A stretch of 46,055 nt of DNA from a virus. Below are positions 31,552-38,820 of the stretch, piece after piece. Position numbers and translations under genes: made by a program. Location of the stretch: the IMG/VR virus record IMGVR_UViG_3300032240_000148, positions 1 through 46,055 of that record; one strand, written 5' to 3'. A model generated the notes under the pieces. It made no database searches, was not told the origin of the DNA, and worked only from the letters and a program-made list of their open reading frames with translations. How positions within the stretch are numbered: position 1 is the stretch's first letter; each line of letters opens with the position of its first letter.

Positions 31552-31932
31552 ATGAACATAAATAATTTGGACATTCAGATTACTTGTATGGCTACTGCTA
31601 TCTATGCTGAAGCTAATACACAATCTAATGAAGCTAAGTATGGTGTAGGTTATATTATACTTAATCGCGTCAAGAATGGTAATTTTGGTAAAGACATTTG
31701 TGAAGTTGTATATAAAAATGGACAGTTTGAAGGTGTGCATGCTATAGTAACAAATAGACATTCCTATCCTACAAAATTGGACATGATTAATACAAAGTTG
31801 TTAGCGTTAAAAGTGTATACTCATAAAGTTATTAATCCAGTAGGTAAAAGTTTATACTTTCATGACGATTCAATATCGTCAATGCCTTGGGGTAAACAAA
31901 CTACTAAGATTGATAACTTAATTTTCTATTAA
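31552..31932 (+). CDS. SleB-type cell wall hydrolase
   Basis: 126 residues matching the SleB/CwlJ hydrolase family (Hydrolase_2): CMATAIYAEANTQSNEAKYG, then GYIILNRVKNGNFGKDICEV and the VVYKNGQFEG motif. The Glu of YAEA is the probable catalytic residue. It cuts peptidoglycan. No signal peptide or membrane helix is visible. Ribosome binding site AAGGA, five bases before ATG. It is odd that this lysin lies among early genes, far from the holin. Confidence 0.8.
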   Translation: MNINNLDIQITCMATAIYAEANTQSNEAKYGVGYIILNRVKNGNFGKDICEVVYKNGQFEGVHAIVTNRHSYPTKLDMINTKLLALKVYTHKVINPVGKSLYFHDDSISSMPWGKQTTKIDNLIFY

Positions 31933-31949
31933 TAATCAAGGAGATAATT

Positions 31950-32138
31950 ATGGCGGATGATTTTGATAATCATTATGATATCAGTGATAATGATGGATAT
32001 CATGATCAAGAAGAAGCTCACTTCTATTTTACCATTGCAGAGTTTGAATGGTTAATTAAAGAGCATGGCTGTGCGTTTGTATTAAGTAAATTGGATACTG
32101 AAATCTATAAACAAATTAAGGAGAAAATAAATGTGTAA
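31950..32138 (+). CDS. Small acidic early protein (62 aa)
   Basis: 62 residues with a good ribosome binding site (AAGGAG, seven bases). Its start MADDFDNHYDISDNDGYHDQ is Asp-rich, followed by a helix (FYFTIAEFEWLIKEHGCAFV) and a basic end (KQIKEKINV). It overlaps the next gene by eight bases. No family known. Confidence 0.68.
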   Translation: MADDFDNHYDISDNDGYHDQEEAHFYFTIAEFEWLIKEHGCAFVLSKLDTEIYKQIKEKINV

Positions 32139-32286
32139 TTGTGAAAATGACTTAAACTGTGTTCCAAAGTATAAAACAAAACTTACTTTAGTTGAAAAGA
32201 TAATTGAATATAGTGTTGCTGTCATTTTAATATTGGCAGTTATTACTATAACCATTGCACTAATAAACCCTCATTACTTTGGATAA
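32131..32286 (+). CDS. Small membrane protein (51 aa)
   Basis: 51 residues: MCNCENDLNCVPKYKTKLTL, then one hydrophobic segment (about 27-45: EYSVAVILILAVITITIALI) and a short NPHYFG tail. The Cys-rich N-terminus (C2, C4, C10) has no signal-cleavage context. A ribosome binding site (AAGGAG, about nine bases) lies in the gene before. It could be a superinfection-exclusion or membrane-effect protein, but that is a guess. Confidence 0.62.
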   Translation: MCNCENDLNCVPKYKTKLTLVEKIIEYSVAVILILAVITITIALINPHYFG

Positions 32287-32288
32287 GT

Positions 32289-32327
32289 CCCTACGACTGC
32301 AGCATTTGCTATGCCTGCAGTCTAGGG
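32289..32327 (+). other. Long bulged hairpin before the amide-ligase cassette
   Basis: CCCTA / TAGGG, then GACTGCAG / CTGCAGTC, then CAT / ATG close around loop TTGCT; two single C bulges interrupt 16 pairs. It lies in the 71-base gap before the amidoligase gene. No T tract follows, so an RNase III site, a mRNA stabiliser or a pause site fits better than a terminator. Confidence 0.62.
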
Positions 32328-32357
32328 TAAATGTAATCATTTTAAAAAGGAAATCAT

Positions 32358-33905
32358 ATGAAGCCATATAGTTTTATTGAGTTTAATAAACGGTTTAATA
32401 TGTTTAACTGGTCTCATCCAGATATAAGACAAACATATTGGACTAAAGAACAAAATGAATATGATTACGAACAACAAGCTACAGTTCGTAAGACATTCAC
32501 ATTGTCTACTCTTTGGTATAAAGATGAAAGAGTTTTACAGTTTTATACCAATGATGAAGGTAATGGTAGCAGACGATTAAGTATTTATAATATGTATCGT
32601 GAACTAGCATTTGGTCAAGGACTTGTTACTAGTCCAAGTTATAGAATCAATGCTAATACTTTAATTGATACTTTGTATTACAAAGTAAATGCACCAAGTT
32701 ATTACAATAAAAATGGTACACTAAAGAAAGGCTTTTGGGGTGCATTAGCTAGACGCTTACGCTCACAAGCGTTGCGTGTTAGTTGGGTAACTCAACACAT
32801 GTTACGAGAAGCTGCTAGTATAGCTTCTAATAGTACTTCAACAGTTAGTCAAGTATTTGATACTCATAATATTCCTTCTTGGTCTTATTATGTTGACTCA
32901 TTAACTAATGAATGGTTTGTTGAAGGTTCTAATAGACGAGTAAGACTTGGTAGTACTGAGTGGGTATATGTTCATCGTGCTACTGATCCTGCAACACATG
33001 GATATACATTCAATGAGCGTAATGACATCTGGCTTAGACCTGATCAGTTCTATCACAGTGGTAATGTATACAATCGTTCTGAAGTAAACATTGTAGAATG
33101 TAGACAATGTGGTACTGAAGTTGTAGATGAATTATGTGTTGATGGTGTATGTCATCAGTGTCTTGATGCATCATTTAAAATACATAACTATTCTACTCGT
33201 GTTGAGAGTATGCTTAAGTTTAAAGCTACACGCGTTAGACCTAACACAGTGTATCTAGGTTGTGAGCTTGAATACGAAACAAAGAATCGTAATCGTGCAC
33301 AGATTGGTGTTGGTAAGTTGTTACATGGTCATGCTCTTATGAAGTCTGACGGTTCTATTCGTAATGGCTTCGAGATAGTTACATGTCCTGCTACATTGGA
33401 CATTCATCTTGAAATGTTTAAGAAGTTTTATGATAACATTCCACCTGACTTAAAGGTAGAAAAGAATGTTGGTATGCATGTACATATCAGTCGCAAACCG
33501 TTGTCGCAGTTGACAATCGGTAAGTTAACTGAGTTTCTTAATCGTGATGATAACAAACAATTCATACATCATATTGCTGGTCGTATAGACAACAACTATG
33601 CTCGTATGGAAAGTGATCGTACGGTTACATTCCCATGGCGTCATCGCAATGGTGGTGGTAGATACAATGCATTAAATCTTAATAACGAGAATACAATCGA
33701 GGTTCGATTGTTTGCTACACCAATGAACTACAAAGAGTTTGCTATGCGATTACAGTTTGTTCAAGCGTTAGTTGACTATTGTAGTCCAGCTCAAAGTAGT
33801 TTAGCATTAAAGAAACAAACTCATTACGAAGCATTCATGGGTTGGTTGTCAAACAAGAAAAGAATGTTTCCTGAACTTAGTTATCATTTGAAGGAGTATG
33901 TATAA
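32358..33905 (+). CDS. Amidoligase (glutamine synthetase-like COOH-NH2 ligase)
   Basis: 515 residues. The first 245 have no known family. A five-Cys zinc ribbon (C248, C251, C260, C265, C268) follows. The C-terminal part is an amidoligase domain: LGCELEYE (Glu303, Glu305), a KSDGSI (Asp331) with GFEIVT (Glu339), GMHVHIS (His374, His376) and TIEVRLFATP (Glu448, Arg450). These acidic and His residues hold metal and ATP in the GS-like ligases. It probably joins a carboxylate to an amine. It is the first gene of a three-gene cassette with an amidotransferase and an ATP-grasp; the start of the next gene touches its stop. Ribosome binding site AAAGGA. Confidence 0.85.
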   Translation: MKPYSFIEFNKRFNMFNWSHPDIRQTYWTKEQNEYDYEQQATVRKTFTLSTLWYKDERVLQFYTNDEGNGSRRLSIYNMYRELAFGQGLVTSPSYRINANTLIDTLYYKVNAPSYYNKNGTLKKGFWGALARRLRSQALRVSWVTQHMLREAASIASNSTSTVSQVFDTHNIPSWSYYVDSLTNEWFVEGSNRRVRLGSTEWVYVHRATDPATHGYTFNERNDIWLRPDQFYHSGNVYNRSEVNIVECRQCGTEVVDELCVDGVCHQCLDASFKIHNYSTRVESMLKFKATRVRPNTVYLGCELEYETKNRNRAQIGVGKLLHGHALMKSDGSIRNGFEIVTCPATLDIHLEMFKKFYDNIPPDLKVEKNVGMHVHISRKPLSQLTIGKLTEFLNRDDNKQFIHHIAGRIDNNYARMESDRTVTFPWRHRNGGGRYNALNLNNENTIEVRLFATPMNYKEFAMRLQFVQALVDYCSPAQSSLALKKQTHYEAFMGWLSNKKRMFPELSYHLKEYV

Positions 33906-34816
33906 TGTGTATTGCAATCTATAAACCAGAAGGTAAAGTTATTCCGTATGCAACATTGAAAGAGTGTTATGATTCTAATCCAGATGGTGCAGGCTTTATG
34001 TATGCAGAAGATAAAGTGTTACATATACAAAAGGGTTTCTTTAGTTTGAAAAGCTTTTACAAAGCGTATAAAGAACACGAACATAAACAAACAGTATTAC
34101 ATTTTAGGATTAAAACTCATGGTAAAATTGATGCAACAAATTGTCATCCCTTTGCAGTTAATAATGCAATTGGCTTTGTCCATAACGGTGTTATTAGTGG
34201 GTTCGGTGATGCTGATCATAGCGACACGATTGGGTTTAACAATGGAGTATTGCAACCATTGGTTAACAAATGGGGTAACTTATCTTTATTCCAAGATCCA
34301 ATTAAAGACTTGATTGAGTCTCGTATTGGTTATAGTAAACTAATCTTCCTTGATCGTCATGGAAATCATCACATCTTCGGTGAAAAGAAAGGCCAATGGG
34401 ATGATGGCATTTGGTATTCAAATACAAGCTATCAACCTTATGTAGCACCTGTAACTACTACATGGTCTAGTGAAGCATGGCGTAAAGATTATAAATATCC
34501 AATAGCTAGTAAGACTGTTGTAGCACCTATCAAACGTAAGTATGGTGTTATGGTTGGTGACTTAGTTGAGTTGCTTGAAGAAGTTAAAGATGATTCTAGT
34601 AACAAAGTATACGAAACTGGTGAGCTATTTGAAATCGTTGCAGTCAATAAAGATTTCACTGCTGACTTAATGTATGAAACTGAGAAAGGTGATGTTGAGT
34701 TTATATACAATGTTCCTTATCACTCTCTTAACTTTGTAGATGACTTTGAAGAAGATCCTGTAGGAGCACCTGCATATCATAGCTTCTCATCACCTTCATT
34801 ATTAAAAGGATACTAA
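33905..34816 (+). CDS. Class II glutamine amidotransferase (Ntn hydrolase fold)
   Basis: 303 residues. Cys2 (MCIAIY) is the nucleophile exposed after removal of Met1. LHFRIKTHGKIDATNCHPFA (R68, H72, then H81-P82) and FVHNGVI (Asn94, Gly95) form the glutamine site, and SDT (106-108) holds an Asp like the GlmS one. It frees ammonia from glutamine, or as a relative cuts an amide. Residues about 175-303 are an extra beta-type domain (GVMVGDLVELLEEV). A strong ribosome binding site (AAGGAG) precedes the ATG, which overlaps the stop of the amidoligase by one base. It likely gives nitrogen to that enzyme. Confidence 0.87.
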   Translation: MCIAIYKPEGKVIPYATLKECYDSNPDGAGFMYAEDKVLHIQKGFFSLKSFYKAYKEHEHKQTVLHFRIKTHGKIDATNCHPFAVNNAIGFVHNGVISGFGDADHSDTIGFNNGVLQPLVNKWGNLSLFQDPIKDLIESRIGYSKLIFLDRHGNHHIFGEKKGQWDDGIWYSNTSYQPYVAPVTTTWSSEAWRKDYKYPIASKTVVAPIKRKYGVMVGDLVELLEEVKDDSSNKVYETGELFEIVAVNKDFTADLMYETEKGDVEFIYNVPYHSLNFVDDFEEDPVGAPAYHSFSSPSLLKGY

Positions 34817-34817
34817 T

Positions 34818-35570
34818 ATGTCTCTTAAACTATTTCCTTATAAACAACAAAGTCTGTCCGCCAAGAAATTGGCGAGACGACTTAGTATACTAAGAGTAAG
34901 ACATACTTACGATGCTAAGCGTCGTGATGTAATTGTTAACTGGGGTGCTTCGCAACCACCTCAGTTTAAGTCTATGCCTCATGATCTAAACAAACATGAA
35001 GCTATAGCAATAGCATGTGATAAACTTAAAACCTTTAAAACTCTTGCACTGCAAGGGTTTGAACAGTTACCTAAGTTTAGTACTAAAATAGAAGACGCTA
35101 AAGATTGGATAGACAAAGGTGAAACAATCTATTGTCGAACTAAATTAAACAGTCACAGCGGTCGTGGTATAGTTATATGCAATGATGTAAATGATTTACC
35201 TATTGCACCATTGTATACTGTCAAAGCTAATCATAAATTAGAGTATCGTGTTCATGTCTTTAAAGGAGATATATTGTATGTACAACAAAAGAAAAAGAAA
35301 CTTGGGGTTTCCTCATCCACTAGCGGTATTCGCAATCATGGTAACGGCTGGGTTTACTGCACGCCAACTGATACACCTAGTGAGCTACTACTATCATCAT
35401 GCGTTCGTGCAGTCAAATTACTTGGTCTCGATTTTGGTGCAGTTGACATTGGTCATCGTGTTCGTGATAATCGTTTCTTCGTGTTTGAAATCAATACTGC
35501 ACCAGGATTAGTTGGTACAACGCTTGACAAATATGCGAAAGCAATTTACAATTACTATAGGAGTCTATAA
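34818..35570 (+). CDS. RimK-like ATP-grasp ligase
   Basis: 250 residues of one ATP-grasp domain. TIYCRTKLNSHSGRGIVI (103-120) is the glycine-rich ATP loop, and LYTVKANHKLEYRVHVFKGD (132-151) holds a Lys, Glu142 and Arg144. VDIGHR (Asp210) and FEINTAPGL (Glu224, Asn226) bind Mg. It is closest to the RimK and peptide-ligase class, which adds an amino acid to a carboxylate via an acyl phosphate. It is one base after the amidotransferase stop. The trio makes an amide-forming pathway likely. The substrate is unknown. Confidence 0.85.
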   Translation: MSLKLFPYKQQSLSAKKLARRLSILRVRHTYDAKRRDVIVNWGASQPPQFKSMPHDLNKHEAIAIACDKLKTFKTLALQGFEQLPKFSTKIEDAKDWIDKGETIYCRTKLNSHSGRGIVICNDVNDLPIAPLYTVKANHKLEYRVHVFKGDILYVQQKKKKLGVSSSTSGIRNHGNGWVYCTPTDTPSELLLSSCVRAVKLLGLDFGAVDIGHRVRDNRFFVFEINTAPGLVGTTLDKYAKAIYNYYRSL

Positions 35571-35572
35571 TT

Positions 35573-35887
35573 ATGTTTAAAGTAGGTGATAAAGTAAGTT
35601 TTCATAGTCTTACTGAAAACTTTGATTGGGTTCATGATGTAGAAAGATATCTTGATGATGTTACTGAGTATGAGATTGTAGAAATACCATATGAAACTAA
35701 TGATATAATTAAAGTTCGTAGTAAAGATGGTTCTAACCTTATACCCGTTGACATTGATGAATATCAAATTCATACTCAAGAATCTTTAAGACAATTATTA
35801 AAATCTAATAAACATCAATACGCAGCTATTTGTAACAAGATTAGACAACTGTATCGCAAACAAGAGTTTCAATTTAAGGGAGTGTAA
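35573..35887 (+). CDS. Small SH3-like protein after the amide-ligase cassette
   Basis: 104 residues. The N-terminal half (FKVGDKVSFHSLTENFDWVH, YEIVEIPYETNDIIKVRSKD) has the alternating pattern of a small beta-barrel. The VGD-V...EIV-V start resembles the C-terminal domain of the amidotransferase. The C-terminus is a basic helix. A ribosome binding site (AGGAG) precedes the ATG two bases past the ATP-grasp stop, so it is probably the fourth gene of the cassette. Confidence 0.65.
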   Translation: MFKVGDKVSFHSLTENFDWVHDVERYLDDVTEYEIVEIPYETNDIIKVRSKDGSNLIPVDIDEYQIHTQESLRQLLKSNKHQYAAICNKIRQLYRKQEFQFKGV

Positions 35888-36010
35888 ATGACTACCACAT
35901 TTTGGATTAATAATCAAGAGTTTGAATTAACTATTGACAATAGTTCTAAAACATGGATACTATTCAACTACACTCTACAAACTATTATAAAGAAGGGTTG
36001 TATAACATGA
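35888..36010 (+). CDS. Small hypothetical protein (40 aa)
   Basis: A frame with a strong ribosome binding site (AAGGGAG, six bases before ATG), starting right after the stop of the SH3-like gene. The product is MTTTFWINNQEFELTIDNSS and more, ending KKGCIT, with a beta pattern. It overlaps the zinc-finger gene by ATGA. A promoter-like sequence lies inside it, so its coding status is only fair. Confidence 0.55.
   Translation: MTTTFWINNQEFELTIDNSSKTWILFNYTLQTIIKKGCIT
35934..35963 (+). promoter_or_regulatory. Possible internal promoter before the replication genes
   Basis: TTGACA (35934-35939) with an 18-base spacer and TACTAT (35958-35963): perfect -35 and a 4/6 -10. It would serve the zinc-finger, primase and helicase genes. 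It lies within a small coding frame, so chance is possible. Confidence 0.4.
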
Positions 36011-36228
36011 GATGTGTAGCTTGTAACAAAGCATTAAATGATTTCGAGGCTACTCGAAAATCAGTAATTACTGGCGAGTATCTGGACTTATGTAATCATT
36101 GTTTCCACGATGTGGAAACCGATGTTCAATCATTAGTTCGGGAAGACTTGCGTAATGAAGAATCATTTGATGAAGACTTAGAACTTGATGACTTACAAGG
36201 AGATCTATTCGATGGCATCCAAGAATAA
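36007..36228 (+). CDS. Small zinc-finger protein (73 aa)
   Basis: I start it at the ATG of 36007 and not 54 bases upstream, since MRCVACNKALNDFEATRKSV is the family's usual opening, and it overlaps the preceding stop by ATGA. Two CxxC pairs (C3, C6 and later LCNHC) would bind one zinc. The C-terminal half is acidic. The MRCxACxxxLxDxExTRK pattern recurs in phage replication regions; the role is probably DNA or protein binding. Confidence 0.75.
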   Translation: MRCVACNKALNDFEATRKSVITGEYLDLCNHCFHDVETDVQSLVREDLRNEESFDEDLELDDLQGDLFDGIQE

Positions 36229-36367
36229 TATCACAGGTGATCGTTTAATTAATAAAAGACTTTCTAAAGAAGGTGAAGACAATTGGGATAAAATCTTTGG
36301 TAAAAAGATTAAAGAACAAAAGTTAACTGAAGAAGACTTTAAAGATAAAGACAAACCTAATGACTAA
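36212..36367 (+). CDS. Small hypothetical protein upstream of primase (51 aa)
   Basis: 51 residues from the ATG at 36212, which has AAGGAG nine bases upstream. MASKNNITGDRLINKRLSKE, then DNWDKIFGKK and an acidic-basic tail. The pattern of TGDxLxxKxx...-WDxIFGKK occurs in many T7-like phages between early and replication genes, from memory. It overlaps both neighbours by a few bases. Function unknown. Confidence 0.7.
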   Translation: MASKNNITGDRLINKRLSKEGEDNWDKIFGKKIKEQKLTEEDFKDKDKPND

Positions 36368-37058
36368 CTTTATTAAACACATGCCTTGTACTAACTGTGG
36401 TAGTAAAGATAACTTAGCAGAGTATGAAGATCATTACTATTGTTTTGGTTGTAGTTATTGGAAAGGTAAGAATGATTTAAATTCTATACGAAGTAGATTG
36501 TCAGCACCCGGGCACGGGAGTCTGCAATCTAATGAGTTAAATATAACTACTACAACTAACATATCTTCTAAAGCTATGCAATGGCTATTACAATACGAGC
36601 TTACAACTCATGATTGTAAAACCTATGGCATAACATGGTGTGCTGATAAAGAACTATTGGTGCTGATTAACACACCAACTTATTATCAAGGTAGAAACTT
36701 TGGTGATGGTCCTAAATATTTATCTAAAGGAGATAAGCCCTTGTTATTTTATGGAAATAGTGATACACTAATATGTGTAGAAGATGTTTTATCTGCTATA
36801 AGAGTTTATAAAGCAGATAACAATTACACTACTACACCTCTACTAGGTTCAAGTATGCCTCTAAAACTTACAGAAACTATCCTAAAACGCTTTAAAAAGG
36901 TTCGGATATGGTTGGATAGGGATAAAGCAACTGAGGCTGTTAAAATGGTTAGGAATTTAAAACAGAAAGGTATTGATGCTGATGTTATAATTTCTGCTAA
37001 TGATCCTAAAGAGTATGATGCTAATGATATTAGAACTATTATAAAGGATAGACTATGA
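36360..37058 (+). CDS. DNA primase (T7 gp4 primase-like)
   Basis: 232 residues. The N-terminal zinc ribbon has CTNCGSKDNLAEYEDHYYCF and GC (four Cys). The Toprim domain has ICVEDVLSAIRVYK (Glu of the VED), then IWLDRDKA (Asp-x-Asp). It makes RNA primers on the lagging strand. In T7 the primase and helicase are one protein; here the helicase is the gene at 37297, so the two are split. Spacing is tight with genes on both sides. Confidence 0.85.
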   Translation: MTNFIKHMPCTNCGSKDNLAEYEDHYYCFGCSYWKGKNDLNSIRSRLSAPGHGSLQSNELNITTTTNISSKAMQWLLQYELTTHDCKTYGITWCADKELLVLINTPTYYQGRNFGDGPKYLSKGDKPLLFYGNSDTLICVEDVLSAIRVYKADNNYTTTPLLGSSMPLKLTETILKRFKKVRIWLDRDKATEAVKMVRNLKQKGIDADVIISANDPKEYDANDIRTIIKDRL

Positions 37059-37285
37059 AAATGCCAGACGCTTGGTTGTATGAAGAGTACGATAGCAATG
37101 ATACATTAAGAGCTAAGTACATCTGGTTCTTTCTACCAGCAGATCTTACTCATGTAACTAGATTGAAAGACGTGCATCACTTTGATTTGACACCACTTTA
37201 TCTAGACATAAAAGAGAAGAAACGCTATAGTAAAGAACAGAAGTTTAATAGTAAAAAGTTAGTGGAAGCATTCTGCGGACACTAG
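37055..37285 (+). CDS. Hypothetical protein between primase and helicase (76 aa)
   Basis: 76 residues: MKMPDAWLYEEYDSNDTLRA, then YIWFFLPADLTHVTRLKDVH and a basic end KEKKRYSKEQKFNSKK. Aromatic and charged with no motif. It overlaps the primase by four bases and sits 11 bases before the helicase. It may be a replication accessory protein. Confidence 0.65.
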   Translation: MKMPDAWLYEEYDSNDTLRAKYIWFFLPADLTHVTRLKDVHHFDLTPLYLDIKEKKRYSKEQKFNSKKLVEAFCGH

Positions 37286-37296
37286 AAAGGAGTTAA

Positions 37297-38538
37297 ATGG
37301 TAGAAAAACAAATACTAAAGTTGTTTTGTGAAGACAAAGAACTCTTTACAAAGTATTATAAGTATGTTAACATTAATTATATTAAGATTAATTATAATAA
37401 TATTTATAAATTATTTAATATAGTTTCACTATATTATGATAAGTATACTAATAAAACTAATATTAATATTAATGAATTAGATATATTTTATAATAGTAAT
37501 TATCTATTACAAGATAATGAACGTAAAGAGTTGATTAGTTTATTACAAGATATCTTTAATCAAGATACAACTGACAAAGATTTACTTATTGGTCTACTAG
37601 AAGAACATAGAAGACGTTCTCTAGCTGGACAAGTAGCTATGACAGCTCTCGATGTAGAGAGCGGTAAGAAACAAACTAGTGAACTCTTAACATTGTTTAA
37701 TGAGTTTGAACATCAAGAAGTAGAGGCTGACGAAGTTAAGCCTGTTGATATGGACTTGGAGAATCTTTATGATACACAAATTGCTACACCGGGTTTACGC
37801 TGGCGTCTTGATTGGCTTAATAAATCTCTTGGGTCTTTGCGTAAAGGTGACTTTGGTTTTATCTTCGCTCGTCCCGAAACAGGTAAGACTACATTCCTTG
37901 CTTCTGAAATTACGCATATGGTGGGCCAAACTGACGGTGATGTATTATGGTTCAATAACGAGGAACAAGGAAAGAAAGTTGGCATACGAGTCTATCAAGC
38001 AGCACTAGGTATGACTGTAAAAGAATTGTTTAGTGACAAGGCTAATAACAAACAACGATACCTTAACACTACAGGTAATCGTATTCAGATATTAGACTTT
38101 GAAGACTCAAGTAACAAAGCTCGTATTGAATCTGTACTTAAACAATATAACCCTGCTCTTATTATCTTTGACCAGATAGATAAGATTCGTGGTTTTAAAG
38201 GAGAACGTAATGATCTTGAACTTAAACAGATCTATCAATGGGCTAGAGAGATTGCTAAAACATACGCACCAGTCATTGCCGTGTCTCAGGCATCCGGTGA
38301 AGCTGAAGGTAAACTCTTCCTCACGATGGACATGGTTGACGGCTCCAAAACGGCTAAGCAAGGCGAAGCCGATTGGATCCTAGGTATAGGTAAAGAAACA
38401 GATAACACTAGTCGTATACGTTACTTTAACATTAGTAAGAACAAGTTGATTGGTGACGAAGATACACTGCCTGACTTAAGGCATGGGTCATCACAAGTTA
38501 TTCTTAAGGCAGATGTTGCAAGGTATGTTGATGTCTAA
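37297..38538 (+). CDS. Replicative DNA helicase (DnaB/T7 gp4 type)
   Basis: 413 residues. The core has Walker A FARPETGKTTF (about 190), Walker B ALIIFDQIDKI, and the helicase tail with SQASGEAEG and DGSKTAKQGEADWILGI. It unwinds the fork ahead of polymerase. The N-terminal region (about 20-75) is rich in Asn, Ile and Tyr and coded by nearly pure A+T DNA (about 37360-37510), unlike the remainder. A ribosome binding site (AAAGGAG) precedes the ATG. Confidence 0.87.
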   Translation: MVEKQILKLFCEDKELFTKYYKYVNINYIKINYNNIYKLFNIVSLYYDKYTNKTNININELDIFYNSNYLLQDNERKELISLLQDIFNQDTTDKDLLIGLLEEHRRRSLAGQVAMTALDVESGKKQTSELLTLFNEFEHQEVEADEVKPVDMDLENLYDTQIATPGLRWRLDWLNKSLGSLRKGDFGFIFARPETGKTTFLASEITHMVGQTDGDVLWFNNEEQGKKVGIRVYQAALGMTVKELFSDKANNKQRYLNTTGNRIQILDFEDSSNKARIESVLKQYNPALIIFDQIDKIRGFKGERNDLELKQIYQWAREIAKTYAPVIAVSQASGEAEGKLFLTMDMVDGSKTAKQGEADWILGIGKETDNTSRIRYFNISKNKLIGDEDTLPDLRHGSSQVILKADVARYVDV

Positions 38539-38668
38539 GTGGGATAGATGGATGCTATTAGACTGGGATGGAACTGTCATACGATGGTTTGATTACCCAG
38601 CTACTGGTACAGTTAAATATAAAGAACCTAAGATTAACTTAAATCAATTTGAGGAGTGTTTATTTTGA
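38531..38668 (+). CDS. Small hypothetical protein (45 aa)
   Basis: 45 residues from the ATG at 38531, inside the last codons of the helicase. MSKWDRWMLLDWDGTVIRWF, then DYPATGTVKYKEPK and a NLNQFEECLF end. Trp-rich at the start. No family known. It is followed at its TGA by a TTG-started frame. An alternative upstream ATG at 38483 would lie deep in the helicase. Confidence 0.58.
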   Translation: MSKWDRWMLLDWDGTVIRWFDYPATGTVKYKEPKINLNQFEECLF

Positions 38669-38820
38669 ATGAGTTTGAAGAAGTACTTAAAGCTAGACCT
38701 GATTTGACCCGTGAAGATTTGTATGATATAATAGATATAATGGACTTCAATGAAACATTACTTGAGGCAGCCAATAAATTCTATCCACTTAATAAAGGAA
38801 CCGGAGATTGCGCAGCTTAA
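38665..38820 (+). CDS. Small acidic protein with TTG start (51 aa)
   Basis: Starts at TTG (38665), eight bases after GAGGAG, and reads NEFEEVLKARPDLTREDLYD onward, ending with TGDCAA. Charged helices with no motif. The TTG shares bases with the upstream TGA, as in coupled genes. The end overlaps the TTG start of the polymerase gene by 13 bases. Confidence 0.6.
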   Translation: MNEFEEVLKARPDLTREDLYDIIDIMDFNETLLEAANKFYPLNKGTGDCAA

